From Clitoria ternatea (lineage: Eukaryota > Streptophyta > Magnoliopsida > Fabales > Fabaceae), in assembly GCA_037962975.1 (NCBI GenBank), contig CM075670.1:83021501-83085500 (forward strand): a stretch of DNA of 64,000 nucleotides, given 5' to 3'. Under the pieces are notes generated by a model. The model was not told the origin of the DNA. It saw only the letters and a list, made by a program, of their open reading frames with translations, and ran no database searches. Below are positions 1 through 10,916 of this stretch, piece after piece. Every line of letters starts with the position of its first letter. The first letter of the stretch is position 1. The translations under genes and the position numbers were made by a program.

Positions 1-1798
1 GTAAAACAAAATTAGGGCAATATTTCTTCTAACCCTTATTCCTCACAAAACCACGGCTCGGATTAAATTCTTAACTCTCAGTTATATAATAACACCACTC
101 ACTCGAGTTCATACAATTCACTCAGGATTAGGCAATTCACAATATCACATATGCTATAACACACCACGAGCTTCAGTAACAGCACTAATGTACATAAAGA
201 CACTCAATCGGATGTCACACCAATTATTCATGGTTATATCATTGTTTACTACAGCATACATCATAATCATAACACCTTGCACTTGACATATACATACGCC
301 CATCCAATCAGATTTACCCAAATCAATTCCAACTACATTAAGGGTTTCATTCACAATATCATATTCACACATTTACATAGTTCACACTGAGCTCATTTAT
401 TCTTATAAGTGCACGCATAGTCATTCAATCAGAAATTGTACTTATAACACGCATTCATCCAGTCGGCGAATCAGATGTATACGATGTGTTCGCCAGGAGT
501 CCAACTCCAATGCACTCGGCGTTTGCCTTGGGTCCAACCCAAGGGCTTCCATTAGGCATCCAATGCTCATGCTCCAAGCATGGCCTCGAGTCCAACTCGG
601 AGGTCTTTTAGGATTAATCTCAGAATCCTCAATATCCCACGCATCCATCTGATTGCCCACTCGGAAGAGCATCTGATGCTGATACACTCCATCACACACA
701 GCTCTTATTCGCTGACTCACAGCATAAGTCACTCGGCATTCTTATTCACACATATATATATATATCCTTTAGACGGGTATCATCACAACGATTCACAATT
801 AATATCTATCATACCATCCGGGTGTTGCATGCATCACTAAGCAATCATACACAGATCACATATTTCAATCATCAACAACTATCATATTTCGAATATAGAG
901 CAATACATAAAAGCACTTCACCCAGAATCTATCCAAGATAAATATATCCATCAATCGTTCACTTAGTTATCATAGACCAGGAATCAAGACTCTATCATGA
1001 TCTAATTATTCAATCAGGGTTCACACCTAATCACCTATATCATATATCACGCAAGGTTCATGTGCTAGGTTATAAAATATCCATCATAATTAGCATTCGG
1101 CAGCAATGGTGACACTCCTAATTTACAAGTATTCAGTCAGTATTCATAGAATTATTAGCATGCATTCGTGGACGGAATCGTACAATCACTAAACAGTTTA
1201 CAACGCTATAATCCAGGAGTCGCATGCATCATTACGTAATCATAGTGCAACTACCAACACATCTCACACACAACACATCACATGTTAATCATTCAAACCT
1301 CAATGAGCTACTACGCAATTGTTCTACTCGGCTCAACAACTCACAAGGTTAATAAACTATCAGATTTAGAATCCCTAAGGGGTCATTATTCCTATTGGTC
1401 TAGCATTTAGTCATCACTCACTTGGTTTCCTCAATCGCCACTGAGACGCAACCCCAATTTTAACATACTTCCGACCTCACCTTCACTCACTTATTACGCA
1501 CCCAGATTCTCAACCTAGGAACTACAACCCATCCCTTATACTGCAAATCACATACTTCATGTATCATTCATTTATCACACCTTCAAATTTCTCAACAAGG
1601 CACAGGCGTACAACCACACCATTCATAGTCAGCATATACCAATTTCAATAGAGAATCATAACATATATCATCACCCGAGTCATAATTGGATAGGTATCAA
1701 CATACAATAGAATATCATAAGCAATCTAGGACAAACTGGCATAATATATTCAACCGCCCACAAACAGTAGGCAAACCTTGGCCATGGACCTTTTGGTC
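1..1798 (-). mobile_element. Non-coding interior of Ty3-like element A, cut by window edge
   Basis: This stretch lies inside the element whose primer-binding site is at 1799-1811 and whose LTR follows at 1815, so it should be the region just downstream of the 5' LTR in minus-strand sense, where gag normally starts. I see no gag, protease or polymerase motif on either strand. The longest open frames are under 100 codons and show no retroelement motif. The sequence is rich in CACTCGG-like words, as in the LTRs of the window, and carries a mini-hairpin array at 496-603. This suggests a non-autonomous derivative (LARD-like) mobilised by a partner. The left part and second LTR are outside the window, so a coding region further left cannot be excluded. 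Confidence 0.5.
496..603. repeat. Five mini-hairpins with constant CCA loop
   Basis: Five short inverted repeats lie within 108 bp, each with a 3-nt loop CCA closed by T and A: GGAGT-CCA-ACTCC (496-508), CCTTGGGT-CCA-ACCCAAGG (526-544), GCAT-CCA-ATGC (556-566), CATGCT-CCA-AGCATG (568-582) and CGAGT-CCA-ACTCG (587-599, with partial extension to 603). The arms differ in sequence and length but each pair is exactly complementary. The same architecture recurs in the LTR of this element at 3856-4224. Confidence 0.85.
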
Positions 1799-1811
1799 TG
1801 CTCTGATACCA
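1799..1811 (-). other. Primer-binding site, initiator tRNA-Met type (element A)
   Basis: On the minus strand this reads TGGTATCAGAGCA, the complement of the 3' end of plant initiator methionine tRNA, used by most plant Ty3 elements. It lies 3 nt from the LTR start at 1815, which fixes the element's orientation as minus. Confidence 0.8.
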
Positions 1812-1959
1812 AAATGTAACACCTTATTGCTTGCAACTAATAATTCCAAAAATATGAGAAAATTTTTCACAAAAGCAGTCACGTATTATTCGATATAGAA
1901 GGAAGCAGGCAAGGGAAGAATGAAGAGCATTCACACGCATATGGCAACCTACAGAGAAG

Positions 1960-2740
1960 CTAAGACTGGGACCGGCTCATTGGGTTTATCGTGACACACC
2001 AGCACCTGGGCGGATTACACAACACCGTTTGCTCGCTCAGACGGGGTCTGATACCGCCTAGGCGGAGTATGGTAATACAACAGCGGATAGAGGGGAATTC
2101 ACAAGGAAGCTTTTTCACGAGTAACACCAGTCATTTAGTGGGAGGGAATAGGTAAGGAAAGAGAGAAGGGGGTGTACATATGCGGTAGTAGGTTGTGGAG
2201 GAAGGAGGAGCCCGAACTCACTCTGCCCAACTCAACTAGGTACGACAACGTCTGGGCGGACTCGACCACAACGTTCAAGCCGGATTGCAAATGGGGTGGT
2301 AGGCAAGGAATAAAAGAATATACATACGTATGACAATCAGAGGAGGGAGCAAGGCTGGGACCGACCCGCACTGTCCAGCGAAACACAGCAGCGCCTGGAC
2401 GAAGACTAAGATAACACTGACTCGCTCAAGCGAGATCTGACGCCGCCTGAGCGAAGCATAACAATGCAACCACGGAAGGAGGAAGTGATTACACCGTCGT
2501 CCAGTACGGCAAGGCACAACAACGCCTGGACGGACTACATCACAACGCCCACTCACTCAGGCGATGTCCAACACCGCCCAGCGAGACATAATAATGCGAC
2601 AACGGAGGAGGGAGGTACATAGGCGGAGTCTCACGTTGATACCTGCTTGCTTCAGCATGGTTCCACGCGCTTGGGCGAACCGCCCTAGTTACTTGGGCGA
2701 GGTATGACACCGCCTAAGCGAGTTCAGCACAACGCCCCTC
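1960..2740. repeat. GC-rich cluster of hyphenated palindromes in LTR A
   Basis: Many variants of a GCGCCTNNGCG/CGCTNNAGCG type word occur here, including the perfect palindrome CCGCCTAGGCGG at 2054-2065, CGCTCAAGCGAG, CGCCTGAGCGAAG, CACTCAGGCGATG and CGCCTAAGCGAG near 2710. The spacing is irregular. This is the same palindrome theme as the CTCGCTCAAGCGAG arrays in elements B, C and D, but more diverged and G+C richer than the rest of the window. Confidence 0.65.
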
Positions 2741-3855
2741 CAACACAAACACAAGGTAATTTCTCAATCGGATAAGGACAAGGGTTCACTCGGTAAGGGC
2801 CGCCCTCACTTTCACCCGGGAGTCCTCTCATCAGGCCTTACACAATACTCGTTCATCCAAGGTATTTTACTCAGAGTTCATCATCGTTCAAACAAGAAGG
2901 CATAGCCATTCGCAGTTCCACTCGAAGTTGACTCCCTAACCACGTCCACTCGGAAATCATTAATTGAGCAGTGTTCTAACCATCAGCATCCTTCGAAAAC
3001 ACGACCACTCGGATACAACATATTGTACGTACCTAATTATGCACTCGGAATACGTCATTCATTCCTCAACACCTGTTATCAACATAATACCTGTATATAT
3101 ATATGAACATGCACTCGGTTTACAATGACTCAATTACTTATACGTATATATACATATATATTCATGTTCATTACACCACACTGTTATTACGAGCCGGCCA
3201 AGGCTACAACTGACGAACATGACACATACAAAATAAACACTTGCGGTCGGAGTACCCCTCACTCGGACCTGAGACCTTATCATCACTTCAGAATCCAACC
3301 TGCATACATACTGAAAAATGGTGCAGGGGTGAGCATCTTAAATTTTAAATGACAGATACTGACTCAGGTTGCCTCATAATTATACAACAATATATATATA
3401 CACACAATTATACATGGCAACAGTTATAGTCAGAGTAGCATCAATCAACCAGGACATACGAAAGACTCTTACCGATCGGAATCCACCAATTGTCACTCGG
3501 CCTTATGCACGCATCAATTTAACAACATTAACATACGATAATCAGTGACTTAATAACAATACCCATGGATCAGAACGTATATGTTAAATATTTCTCAATC
3601 AGAATTCAACAATTTTTACTCGGCTACACACCTAACATTTCAATAACACTGATATATATATATATATTTTCATGAAACAGGATTCACTTAGCATCCAAGG
3701 CAGGTTCACACGGAATAATTCACTCGGACATACACATTCATCATCTCACTAACACTTCGCATGCGCAACCAATTCCAACATTGTCAACAATTAATAAACA
3801 CATATTATTTCACTCGGTTCCGCATTCGTGTGTATCGGTTTAGACGTTGCAACGT

Positions 3856-4224
3856 AGGCTCTCAGCCTTTTTACACATAGCTCTCAGCTATCAAATCAGC
3901 TCCCAGCTGCTTGGCCGTTTTACAGGTACCCAACCGTTTGCCCACAGGTGACACCAGCGCTCTCAGCGCCAACGGAGGTGTTCACAGGCAGCCCGAGTCC
4001 CACTAAAGGGCTACCTTGAGTCTCACTCAAGGATTTTATAGCGTCCCACGCTTTAAAACCCGATGGTAGTGTCCCACACTACGTGCTCTCAGCACAAACG
4101 CATCCCATGCGCCATACGCGGATTCATCACACACACACAGAGTTCATATACACGGCCATACATGCGTCTCATGCAATCGGCATCATACATCATCAGCATT
4201 CAAATGGCACATGCATCTCATGCA
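3856..4224. repeat. Array of mini-hairpins with covarying arms and CYC loop
   Basis: Ten exact inverted repeats each have a 3-nt loop CTC or CCC closed by T-A: AGGCT-CTC-AGCCT (3856), ATAGCT-CTC-AGCTAT (3877), CAGCT-CCC-AGCTG (3897), GCGCT-CTC-AGCGC (3957), CCTTGAGT-CTC-ACTCAAGG (4014), AGCGT-CCC-ACGCT (4040), GTAGTGT-CCC-ACACTAC (4066), GTGCT-CTC-AGCAC (4083), CGCAT-CCC-ATGCG (4099) and TGCAT-CTC-ATGCA (4212). Arms are 5-8 bp and all different. Fixed loop plus different but always complementary arms is not what ordinary tandem duplication produces. Confidence 0.9.
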
Positions 4225-5497
4225 ATCAATGCTGGACATTAACAGTACTCCACACACAGCATTTAACTCATGCACACATCCTCTTATTCAATCACGCATC
4301 TTTCACATGCAGTCGGTAATACATATCATCAGGACTCCGCATGTTAATTCAACACACACAGCTCCCATGTAATCATCATCATCGTTCCATTAACAACATG
4401 TGATTCCAATACAATCATGATACAATATGCAATCAGTATATGACAGTACCAGAACTTAATCAACACATGCATTCCTATGAACATGCACAGATTCAATAAA
4501 GCATTCTCATCAACACAACACAACATGCAATCGGGTTCCATGGTAACGAGACTCAACAACGCATGCATTTCTAAGGAAGATGCTAACATGCAACACTCAT
4601 CTTTCACTCGTCCTGCAACTGGGCTGTACACACTCGCATGCAATACAACACACAATCAGAGCAAGGATATAGCAAGCATCAGTACTCGGAACCTGTTCAT
4701 AACCCATGCATTTAAGATAGAAGATACTCCCCCTACCTGGACTGAAGCTCTCAGTCGGTCAACGTGACATTCAATTCCAGAGGAACACTGAATCACCCTT
4801 AACATCTGCATGCAAGAGCAGGGGAGGCCCAAGACGTCCCGCTCTCGGCTCGCTCCCTAGAAGGGCTCCATCGCAATGCTGTGAACACTCTGACCCCCTT
4901 GAAGCTCCTCGCAGTGCAGATCTCCACTGGGGCTTGGCGGTTTCGAGCAAGAAGAGGAAGTCGACGAAGGAATGAGGGAACAAGGAAGGAGGCGGGTTGC
5001 ATGCAGAGGGAATGCACACCCTCATCCTCACTGGCTCGTCGAGTAAGGAAGGAGGACTTCCGACCTTCAGCCACCACTGTCTCGAGCTCACGGGAACAGC
5101 GAGTAGAAAAGAAGAAGAGGATAAAGAGAGTGAAGAGCGAAGAAGAGAAGAAGAGGAGTCTGAAGGAGATGCATAACTCCAAGGCACTTATACGTATAAG
5201 CATGCGCGTGCACGAGGAAGAGGGAGTGGGGTGGGAGAGCGTGAGTTCAGCAGCTCCACTCAGCCATGCGCACTCCATCCCATCACTCGGCCATCACCTC
5301 TTCTTTATTTAATTAGTTTATTGTTTTTAGAAGTTAAGGTGGTTTAGTTACGAGGATTTCCGTTTTACGGTAACCGTTTTTAATGGTTTAACTTGCTTGT
5401 TAGTTAATTATAATTTAACGGTTATTTCCCTACTGTGAAATCAATTCTTAATGGTTGGTTTTCCATTCGGTTTTTAACTTCAAATTGGGATGTTACA

Positions 5498-6665
5498 CAT
5501 AGAGTTTATATTGGTTCACTTCCAACACAGAAGCTATGTCCAGTCCTTTTAAACTTGAAGGATTTTCACTATTGTAAAAATCTCCTTTACAATAACAGCA
5601 CCAGACCCGTGCTATAAGTATTCTTGACACTAACCACTTCTGGCTTATCTTAAGTATTCTTTCAACAAGCCACTCTTGGTTTAACCCAAGTATTCTTTCA
5701 AAAGCCTCTTCAGGCCAAAGTGTTTCCCACAAACTTGTTCTGGTGACACACCAGACTTTCACAAATTGAATGAATGAAAAGAGGTTTTTAAAACTTAGCA
5801 TACAGATAATAGATAATTTTGAAATGGAACACTAAGTTTTTGACACAAGACCTAAGTCTACTAGAAGCAGAACTAGAAAATAATGAGGGTCTTTGTCTTA
5901 CAAGAAAAAGAACAAGAATGAGATTGAATAATAACTTGAAGAGTTTGTTTCTAAGTTTTTCTTGTATCTTTGATGTTCAAACTTCCTTGGTATTTATAGT
6001 GGCTTGAAGGATATAACCGTTATTGCTTTTTGAAAGGAGTTATAGACGTTGGAAATTCTTTAAATGTATTTTGCCTTAAGCTTCTTGTTATCAGACCTTA
6101 AAGTTGAATTTAAGCTTGAGAGAGGTCTGAATCATATTTCAATATTTTCACGAAAATGGTTTCTCATGCATTTCCATGCACAAAACCATTCACGAACTAA
6201 TTCCTGATTAAGCAATAGGTTGCTTTCTAAGACGTCCTGATAAGATCTCTGACTTGTGATCAGAATTTACAAGGGTACATACACTGACAGCTGCTGCTTT
6301 GTTGATCTTGTTCTTTTTGTTCTTTGATGATAAGCATGCAAATGTGATATGATCATTTCTCCTGAAGCATCACCAAAATAGAATTTATGAACGTTGAAGA
6401 AGAGTTCTTTGATCAGGATGCTTTTATCAGACTTTTGTTGTTTTACCAAACTTTTAGAACACATATACCCCCTTTTGTTTTTACAGCCTAATCTTCGTAT
6501 CCTGAAATTAATTCAGCACTAAAAAAGGTTATGAACAATTCAGACTTTATTCCTTTAGTGAAAATACTTGATGAACGATATAAACAAATTTAGGAATTTA
6601 TAAAATCTGGGGACTAGTCCGACAGGACTTAAAACTTATATTTTCGACCAGACTTTTTCTCAATA
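5498..6665 (-). mobile_element. Ty1/copia-like LTR, copy 1, broken by element A
   Basis: The stretch matches the copies at 9600-10916 and 61376-62801 over most of its length. Shared landmarks are GGTTCACTTCCAAC near its left end, a motif about foldable short exchange (ACAATA...TATTGT-like) around 5570, repeated AAGTATTCTT words, and TATTTATAG at 5991-5999, which is a TATA box (CTATAAATA) on the minus strand. The right end CAGACTTTTTCTCAATA aligns with CAGACTTTTCTTCAACA at the end of copy 3. The first 120 bp or so is missing because element A is inserted at 5497; the rest should lie beyond A's left end, outside the window. The minus orientation is inferred from the TATA box and from comparison with copy 3. 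Confidence 0.6.
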
Positions 6666-7159
6666 TATATATATATATATAATATTTGCACGTTGTAAAG
6701 TTCCAATGCACCAAACCATATAAGTATATATTATATATAATATCTACATGCTGCCTCATGGAACCATTATATATAATATAAATTGTACGCATAATTATAT
6801 ATAATATATACTTTACATTTCTTTAATAGTTACGTAAAGTGGCATGTATATATTATATATTAAAAGCCATAGTATATAATATATATATATAGTATATATA
6901 TTATATTAATATATATATACAATACTAATTTCTCTTCTTCCATTTATCTTGTACCCATTCTTCAATGTTATTTTTCAATCCTCAATAGCCTGCAAATAAA
7001 GTTAATTAAATGAAGTTATTAACTCAATTTAGGATCACACACCAAATAAAGCTCAAATTGGTAAAACATGTTAAGAGGTAATTAATTAGGAATTTATTTC
7101 TAATAAAATTGATACATTAAGGTAAGAAAATAATAGTGAATTTTGCATTATCATTAGGC
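6666..7159. other. AT-rich spacer with TA microsatellites, no gene seen
   Basis: From 6666 to about 6930 the sequence is dominated by TATATA runs and short self-complementary TATATAATATA words. From 6931 to 7159 it is ordinary AT-rich sequence. I see no coding, RNA or transposon-terminus signal. Somewhere in this stretch lies the point where element B was truncated. Confidence 0.6.
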
Positions 7160-8034
7160 TGCATTGTGTCAGATCGCAACCCGCGATTCATTTCCCAATT
7201 TTGGGGAAGCTTGCATAAAAAACTAGGTTCTAAGCTTAAGCTTAGTTCTGCTTATCATCCGTAAATGGATAGATAATCCGGACAAACAATTAAAAGCCTT
7301 GAAGATTTGTTAAGGGCTTGTGTGTTGGAGCATGGAGGTTATTGGAAAGATTCCTAGCATTGATTGAATTCACGTATAACAATAGTTATCATGGTACTAT
7401 TGGTATGGCTTTATATGAAGCTTTGTATGGTCGAAAATTTAGGACTCCTCTGTGTTGGCTTGAAATTGGTGAAAATTTGTTTTTAGGGTCGGAGTTGATT
7501 ACGGAAACGAATGAACAAATTAAAGTGATACAAGAAAAGATAAAAAGTGCCCAAGATCGTCTGAAGAGTTATTATGATAAGAGGCGGAAGCCACTTGAGT
7601 TTCAAGTTGGCGATCATGTGTTATTGAAGGTGTCAAGAGACAAAGGTATTAGGAGAGCTTTGAAAAGTAGAAAGTTAAGTCCAAAATTTATTGGACCATT
7701 TTAAATCCTTGAAAGGATTGGCGAGGTGGCATATAGGATTACCCTTCCTCCATATTTATCCAATTTACATAATATGTTTTATGTCTCACAATTATGAAAG
7801 TATGTGCATGATCCTACGCATGTGGCTGCCCTTGATGATGTTGAGATCAAGGGGAATTTATCTATCCCTCTGATGTTCACTACTATTGTGGAGCATTTTG
7901 TCAAAAAATTGCAGAACAAGTTGATTCCTTTGGTGAAAGTATGTTGGAAGCACGGAGATATGGTTACAACTATAAGGGAACGTGAGGACGATATGCGTAA
8001 GCGACATCCTGAAATATTTGAATCAAGTTGGTAA
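7160..8034 (+). pseudogene. Ty3 chromovirus integrase remnant (element B)
   Basis: Conceptual translation gives the second half of a Ty3 integrase. A core segment IVSDRNPRF carries the second catalytic Asp. It is followed by an AYHP block with stops at the expected QMDGQSE, where the catalytic Glu codon now reads Gly. Next come the conserved YNNSYHGTIGMALYEALYGR and KSYYDKRRKPLEFQVGDHVLLKV segments, and a chromodomain-like tail ending MRKRHPEIFESSW. At least three stops or frameshifts break it (about 7260-7275, near 7350, and TAA at 7702). Gag, protease, reverse transcriptase and the first integrase Asp are absent, so B is 5'-truncated. The product, when alive, joined element cDNA into host chromatin; the C-terminal domain resembles the Tekay/Del lineage. 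Confidence 0.85.
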
Positions 8035-8057
8035 ATTTTGGGGATGAAATTTTTTTT

Positions 8058-8069
8058 AGGTAGGTAGAT
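8058..8069 (+). other. Polypurine-tract candidate of element B
   Basis: A purine-rich stretch (AGGTAGGTAGA) lies immediately before the LTR start TGTAACATCCC, following GGGGATGAAAT. This is where second-strand priming would occur. The tract is weak, so the exact extent is uncertain. Confidence 0.5.
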
Positions 8070-9599
8070 TGTAACATCCCAAAACTTAAATAAGTACTCA
8101 ATTGAGTGAAATGATTAGTAAATAACTAAATGTGAATTACTTGTTGTCCCAAAAATTTAGAAACAATTAATTGGGATTTACATTGACCACTCATAATTTA
8201 TTGTGGCTAAAAGAGATGAATATAATACCCGATTAAAATATGGATGTCAGACCAAGTATCTCCAATTGAGGTACCATTGGTCAAGGCTGTTAAGAATATC
8301 AATGAGAATCCAGACATATATTCGGAATAATTTTTGGATAAGTATTGAGCCTATACGGTGATCCAGTTTATTATGAAACGGTAAAATAACAATATAAGTG
8401 GATTAATGAAAGTATGAAGTGCCTTAAGTTATATTTTCCTCTCATTTTTCTCTCACACTTCACGTGCTCTCTCACCCTCTCAAAGGCAAAAAACTCTTCC
8501 TCTTATTCTTTTCTTCTTCTTCTCTAAAACCACAAGGTATGTGTATGCTATTTTGCTTCCCTCTTCACTTCCATTTTCGTTTTCTCTTCAACAAGCAAGG
8601 AGAAGCTTATTGTGATTAGAGGCTCTCTTCCTTCTCATTTTTGTCTTCTTCTCTCCCTCTCTTGAAGCTCACTTCTCTTTTGGCTTGAGGTAAGTTCCTT
8701 ACCATTTTTCTTGAGCTTAAGCCCTAGGTTATGGGTTATCATGGTTGGAGAAAGAGTTGTATGTATGGGTTATTGAATGGGAGCCATTAATATGTAAAGC
8801 CCTAAGGTAGGGTATAATAAATGTAAGGTTTTATGAGGGTGTACGGTGGTACACAAAAATGTGATAGGAGAAGATGGGTATTATTATGGTTGTTAGGTTT
8901 TAATGAAACCCTAACCCTAAGATTTAGGGGAAATATGTAATATGGTTGGGAAAGTTAATTTTAAGGGCAAATGTATGATATTTAGAGTGTGGGTGTTGAT
9001 ATTAATGTTGTGAGAGTGCCATTCATGAAGATTGATGGCCATTAATATGGAAACCCTTTCATAGGTATAGCTTTAAATGCTTAAAAATAAATATGACTAC
9101 CAAACCCATGGTGGTTGTGGTGGAATAAATGAAATGGAATGTAGTTTGATAATGATAATGATGTAAACACCGAGTTCTTAACTCAAAACCATTAACCTTG
9201 GTGGTTTAGATGAAATAGTTGTATGGTATATTGTGTGTAGGAAATGACCCCATTGATAAAGTGAGACCTTCGAACCGCAGAGATTTCTACTTTTCTTGAG
9301 GTAGAAGGGGTTAATATTTCTAAATATATGATTTCATCCATTATTGATGTGTATGTATGGGTGTGCTTCCATAATTTAGGCTTGGATGAATATCTTGATG
9401 TTTATATGATTAAAATGCATTTAGAATGATTTGTGTTATGTGGTGAATGTTGTTGGGATGATGATTATGGTGTTGAGTTTGATTCATAGCAATATGACTT
9501 ATTTGTGAATGGCATTGAGACCATGATTGAATTGATTACAAATATATTGAACATCCCATGATATGTAATTTGATGGATAATGTTTTGCCATTAACTATT
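8070..9599 (+). mobile_element. LTR of element B, segment 1 of 3
   Basis: The segment begins TGTAACATCCC directly after the integrase remnant and polypurine tract, so it is a plus-strand 3' LTR. Its first 300 bp match the reverse complement of the right end of solo LTR C (53750-54016); the shared block includes GTCAGACCAAGTATCTCC. A long pyrimidine-rich leader (CTTCTTC and CTCTCAC runs) spans about 8440-8690. The LTR is interrupted at 9600 by a copia-like LTR, resumes at 10917-12250, is interrupted again by element E2, and finishes at 23832-24975. The net LTR length is about 4.0 kb. Confidence 0.75.
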
Positions 9600-10916
9600 T
9601 GATGGTACAGAGTTAGACTTAGAAGAGGGGTTGAATAAGTCTTAAACTCCTTTTTGAAGAATGTACAGACCGCTTAAGCAATATAAAAATCAACAGACCA
9701 ATGAAAGGAATAGAGAAGCACACAACGAAAATATCCTGGTTCACTTCCAACGCAGAAGCTATGTCCAGTCTCCTCAGACCGAAGGAAACTATTGTAAAAA
9801 ACACCTTTACAATATCTACAGCAGCCTAGTGCAATAAGTATTCTTGACTCCACCCACTTCTAGCTTAAAACCTAAGTATTATTTCAAAGATTCATTCCTA
9901 GCCACAGACTTAAGTATTTTTTTCAAAAGCCTCTTCAGGTCACAAGTGTTTCCCAACACTAACGGACTCTGGCAACACACCAGATCTTACAAAAAGTAGT
10001 GATAAAGAGTTTTTGGTGTTACAAAAGATAACTCAGCGTATAGAGAAATGAAATGATTACATAGGTACATTAAGCTACAGACTACTATAAGTCAAGGTCT
10101 GCTAGAAGCAAAACTACAAAGAAGACTTGAGTAGTGAAATACAAGAAAAGTCTTTTAGACTTTGATTTCTAGAGAAATTAGAAAGTTGAGCAACAAGGCA
10201 AAAGTCTTAGAGAGAATCTCTTCTTTTTTGATTTGAAAGCTTCTTGTATTTATAGTCCTTTTTGAGATAACTGTTGGTTCAGCTTGAAGGATGTTGGTCT
10301 CTTTAAGGATTGTGCTGCCAGTGAGTATAGAGACATGCTTCTGAGAAATTTCCTTAAAAGGATTACTTCGAAAGTCTTTTAACAAAAGATCTCTTTTGCT
10401 TATGCACTTTGAGAAAGCAAGTACACTTTATAGCAATTGACCTTAGGCTATCTGGTCTAAGAAGATTTAGCTTTTCCTGATACCTTGAGATATGTGTGGC
10501 AGTTTTCTTGATATATACGAGCATGCCTTTTAACTTTTTCATTAATTACCTTTTTGATGATAGACACAAAGATAATATGAGAAAGTCCATGCAGCTTCTT
10601 ATTTGGAAAAGAAAGATCCTTTTTCAAATACTTGAAGAATATGAGAGAGCTTTTCATGGTCTGTAGCTTTAGACTGGCTTGATTCACTGGAGCTTTGAGT
10701 GAGTGCAGACTTCTTTACTTCAAGAATGATTTGAATTTTATGGACTCCCCTTATTCTTCGCAAATGGAGTTCTACAGACTTTCTGTCACACTTGAACAGA
10801 CTAGTTAGATAAATAGGCGTACAAACTTTATTTTAGCTAAGAGTCTTGATGTGTATTATTAACAAATCATAAGGGCTTCAGACTTCTTAGTCATGAATTC
10901 AGACTTGATTCTAACA
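9600..10916 (-). mobile_element. Ty1/copia-like solo LTR, copy 2
   Basis: The element runs from TGATGGTACAGAG to ATTCTAACA, with TG...CA termini. Its left end GACTTAGAAGAGGGGTTGAA matches copy 3 at about 61390, and the reverse complement resembles the typical end of plant copia LTRs (TTCAACCCC...). TATTTATAG near 10247 is a minus-strand TATA box (CTATAAATAC) at the corresponding place in copies 1 and 3. The flanks are CTATT on the left and CTTAT on the right, which is not a clean duplication. No internal region is present, so it is a solo LTR, created by recombination between two LTRs. Confidence 0.7.

Larger units (their letters stand above)
1815..5497 (-). mobile_element. 5' LTR of Ty3-like element A (3.68 kb)
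   Basis: The LTR begins TGTAACACC next to the primer-binding site and ends GGGATGTTACA, giving inverted TGTAACA/TGTTACA termini. The 5 bp after it are CATAG (5498-5502); the matching copy would lie left of the window. It shares a recognisable block (around 3840-4050) with the LTRs of element E2 (12741-12920), so the two families are related. It contains a GC-rich palindrome cluster (about 1960-2740), a mini-hairpin array (3856-4224) and a purine-rich tract (4950-5165) that is pyrimidine-rich in element sense, as in the other LTRs here. Overlapping open frames on both strands at 4771-5312 are composition artefacts. The element sits inside a copia-like LTR that resumes at 5498. Confidence 0.8.

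Noticed and set aside
2135..2556. Minus-strand open frames of 83-93 codons in LTR A
   Set aside because: They overlap the GC-rich palindrome cluster, overlap each other in different frames and carry no motif.
4771..5312. Overlapping 138-159 codon open frames on both strands
   Set aside because: They lie in a purine-rich tract of LTR A, overlap on opposite strands, and have only low-complexity Ser/Leu or Arg/Lys composition.
9600..10916. Clean 5-bp target duplication around copia-like copy 2
   Set aside because: The flanks CTATT and CTTAT do not match well enough; boundaries rest on TG/CA ends and comparison with copy 3.
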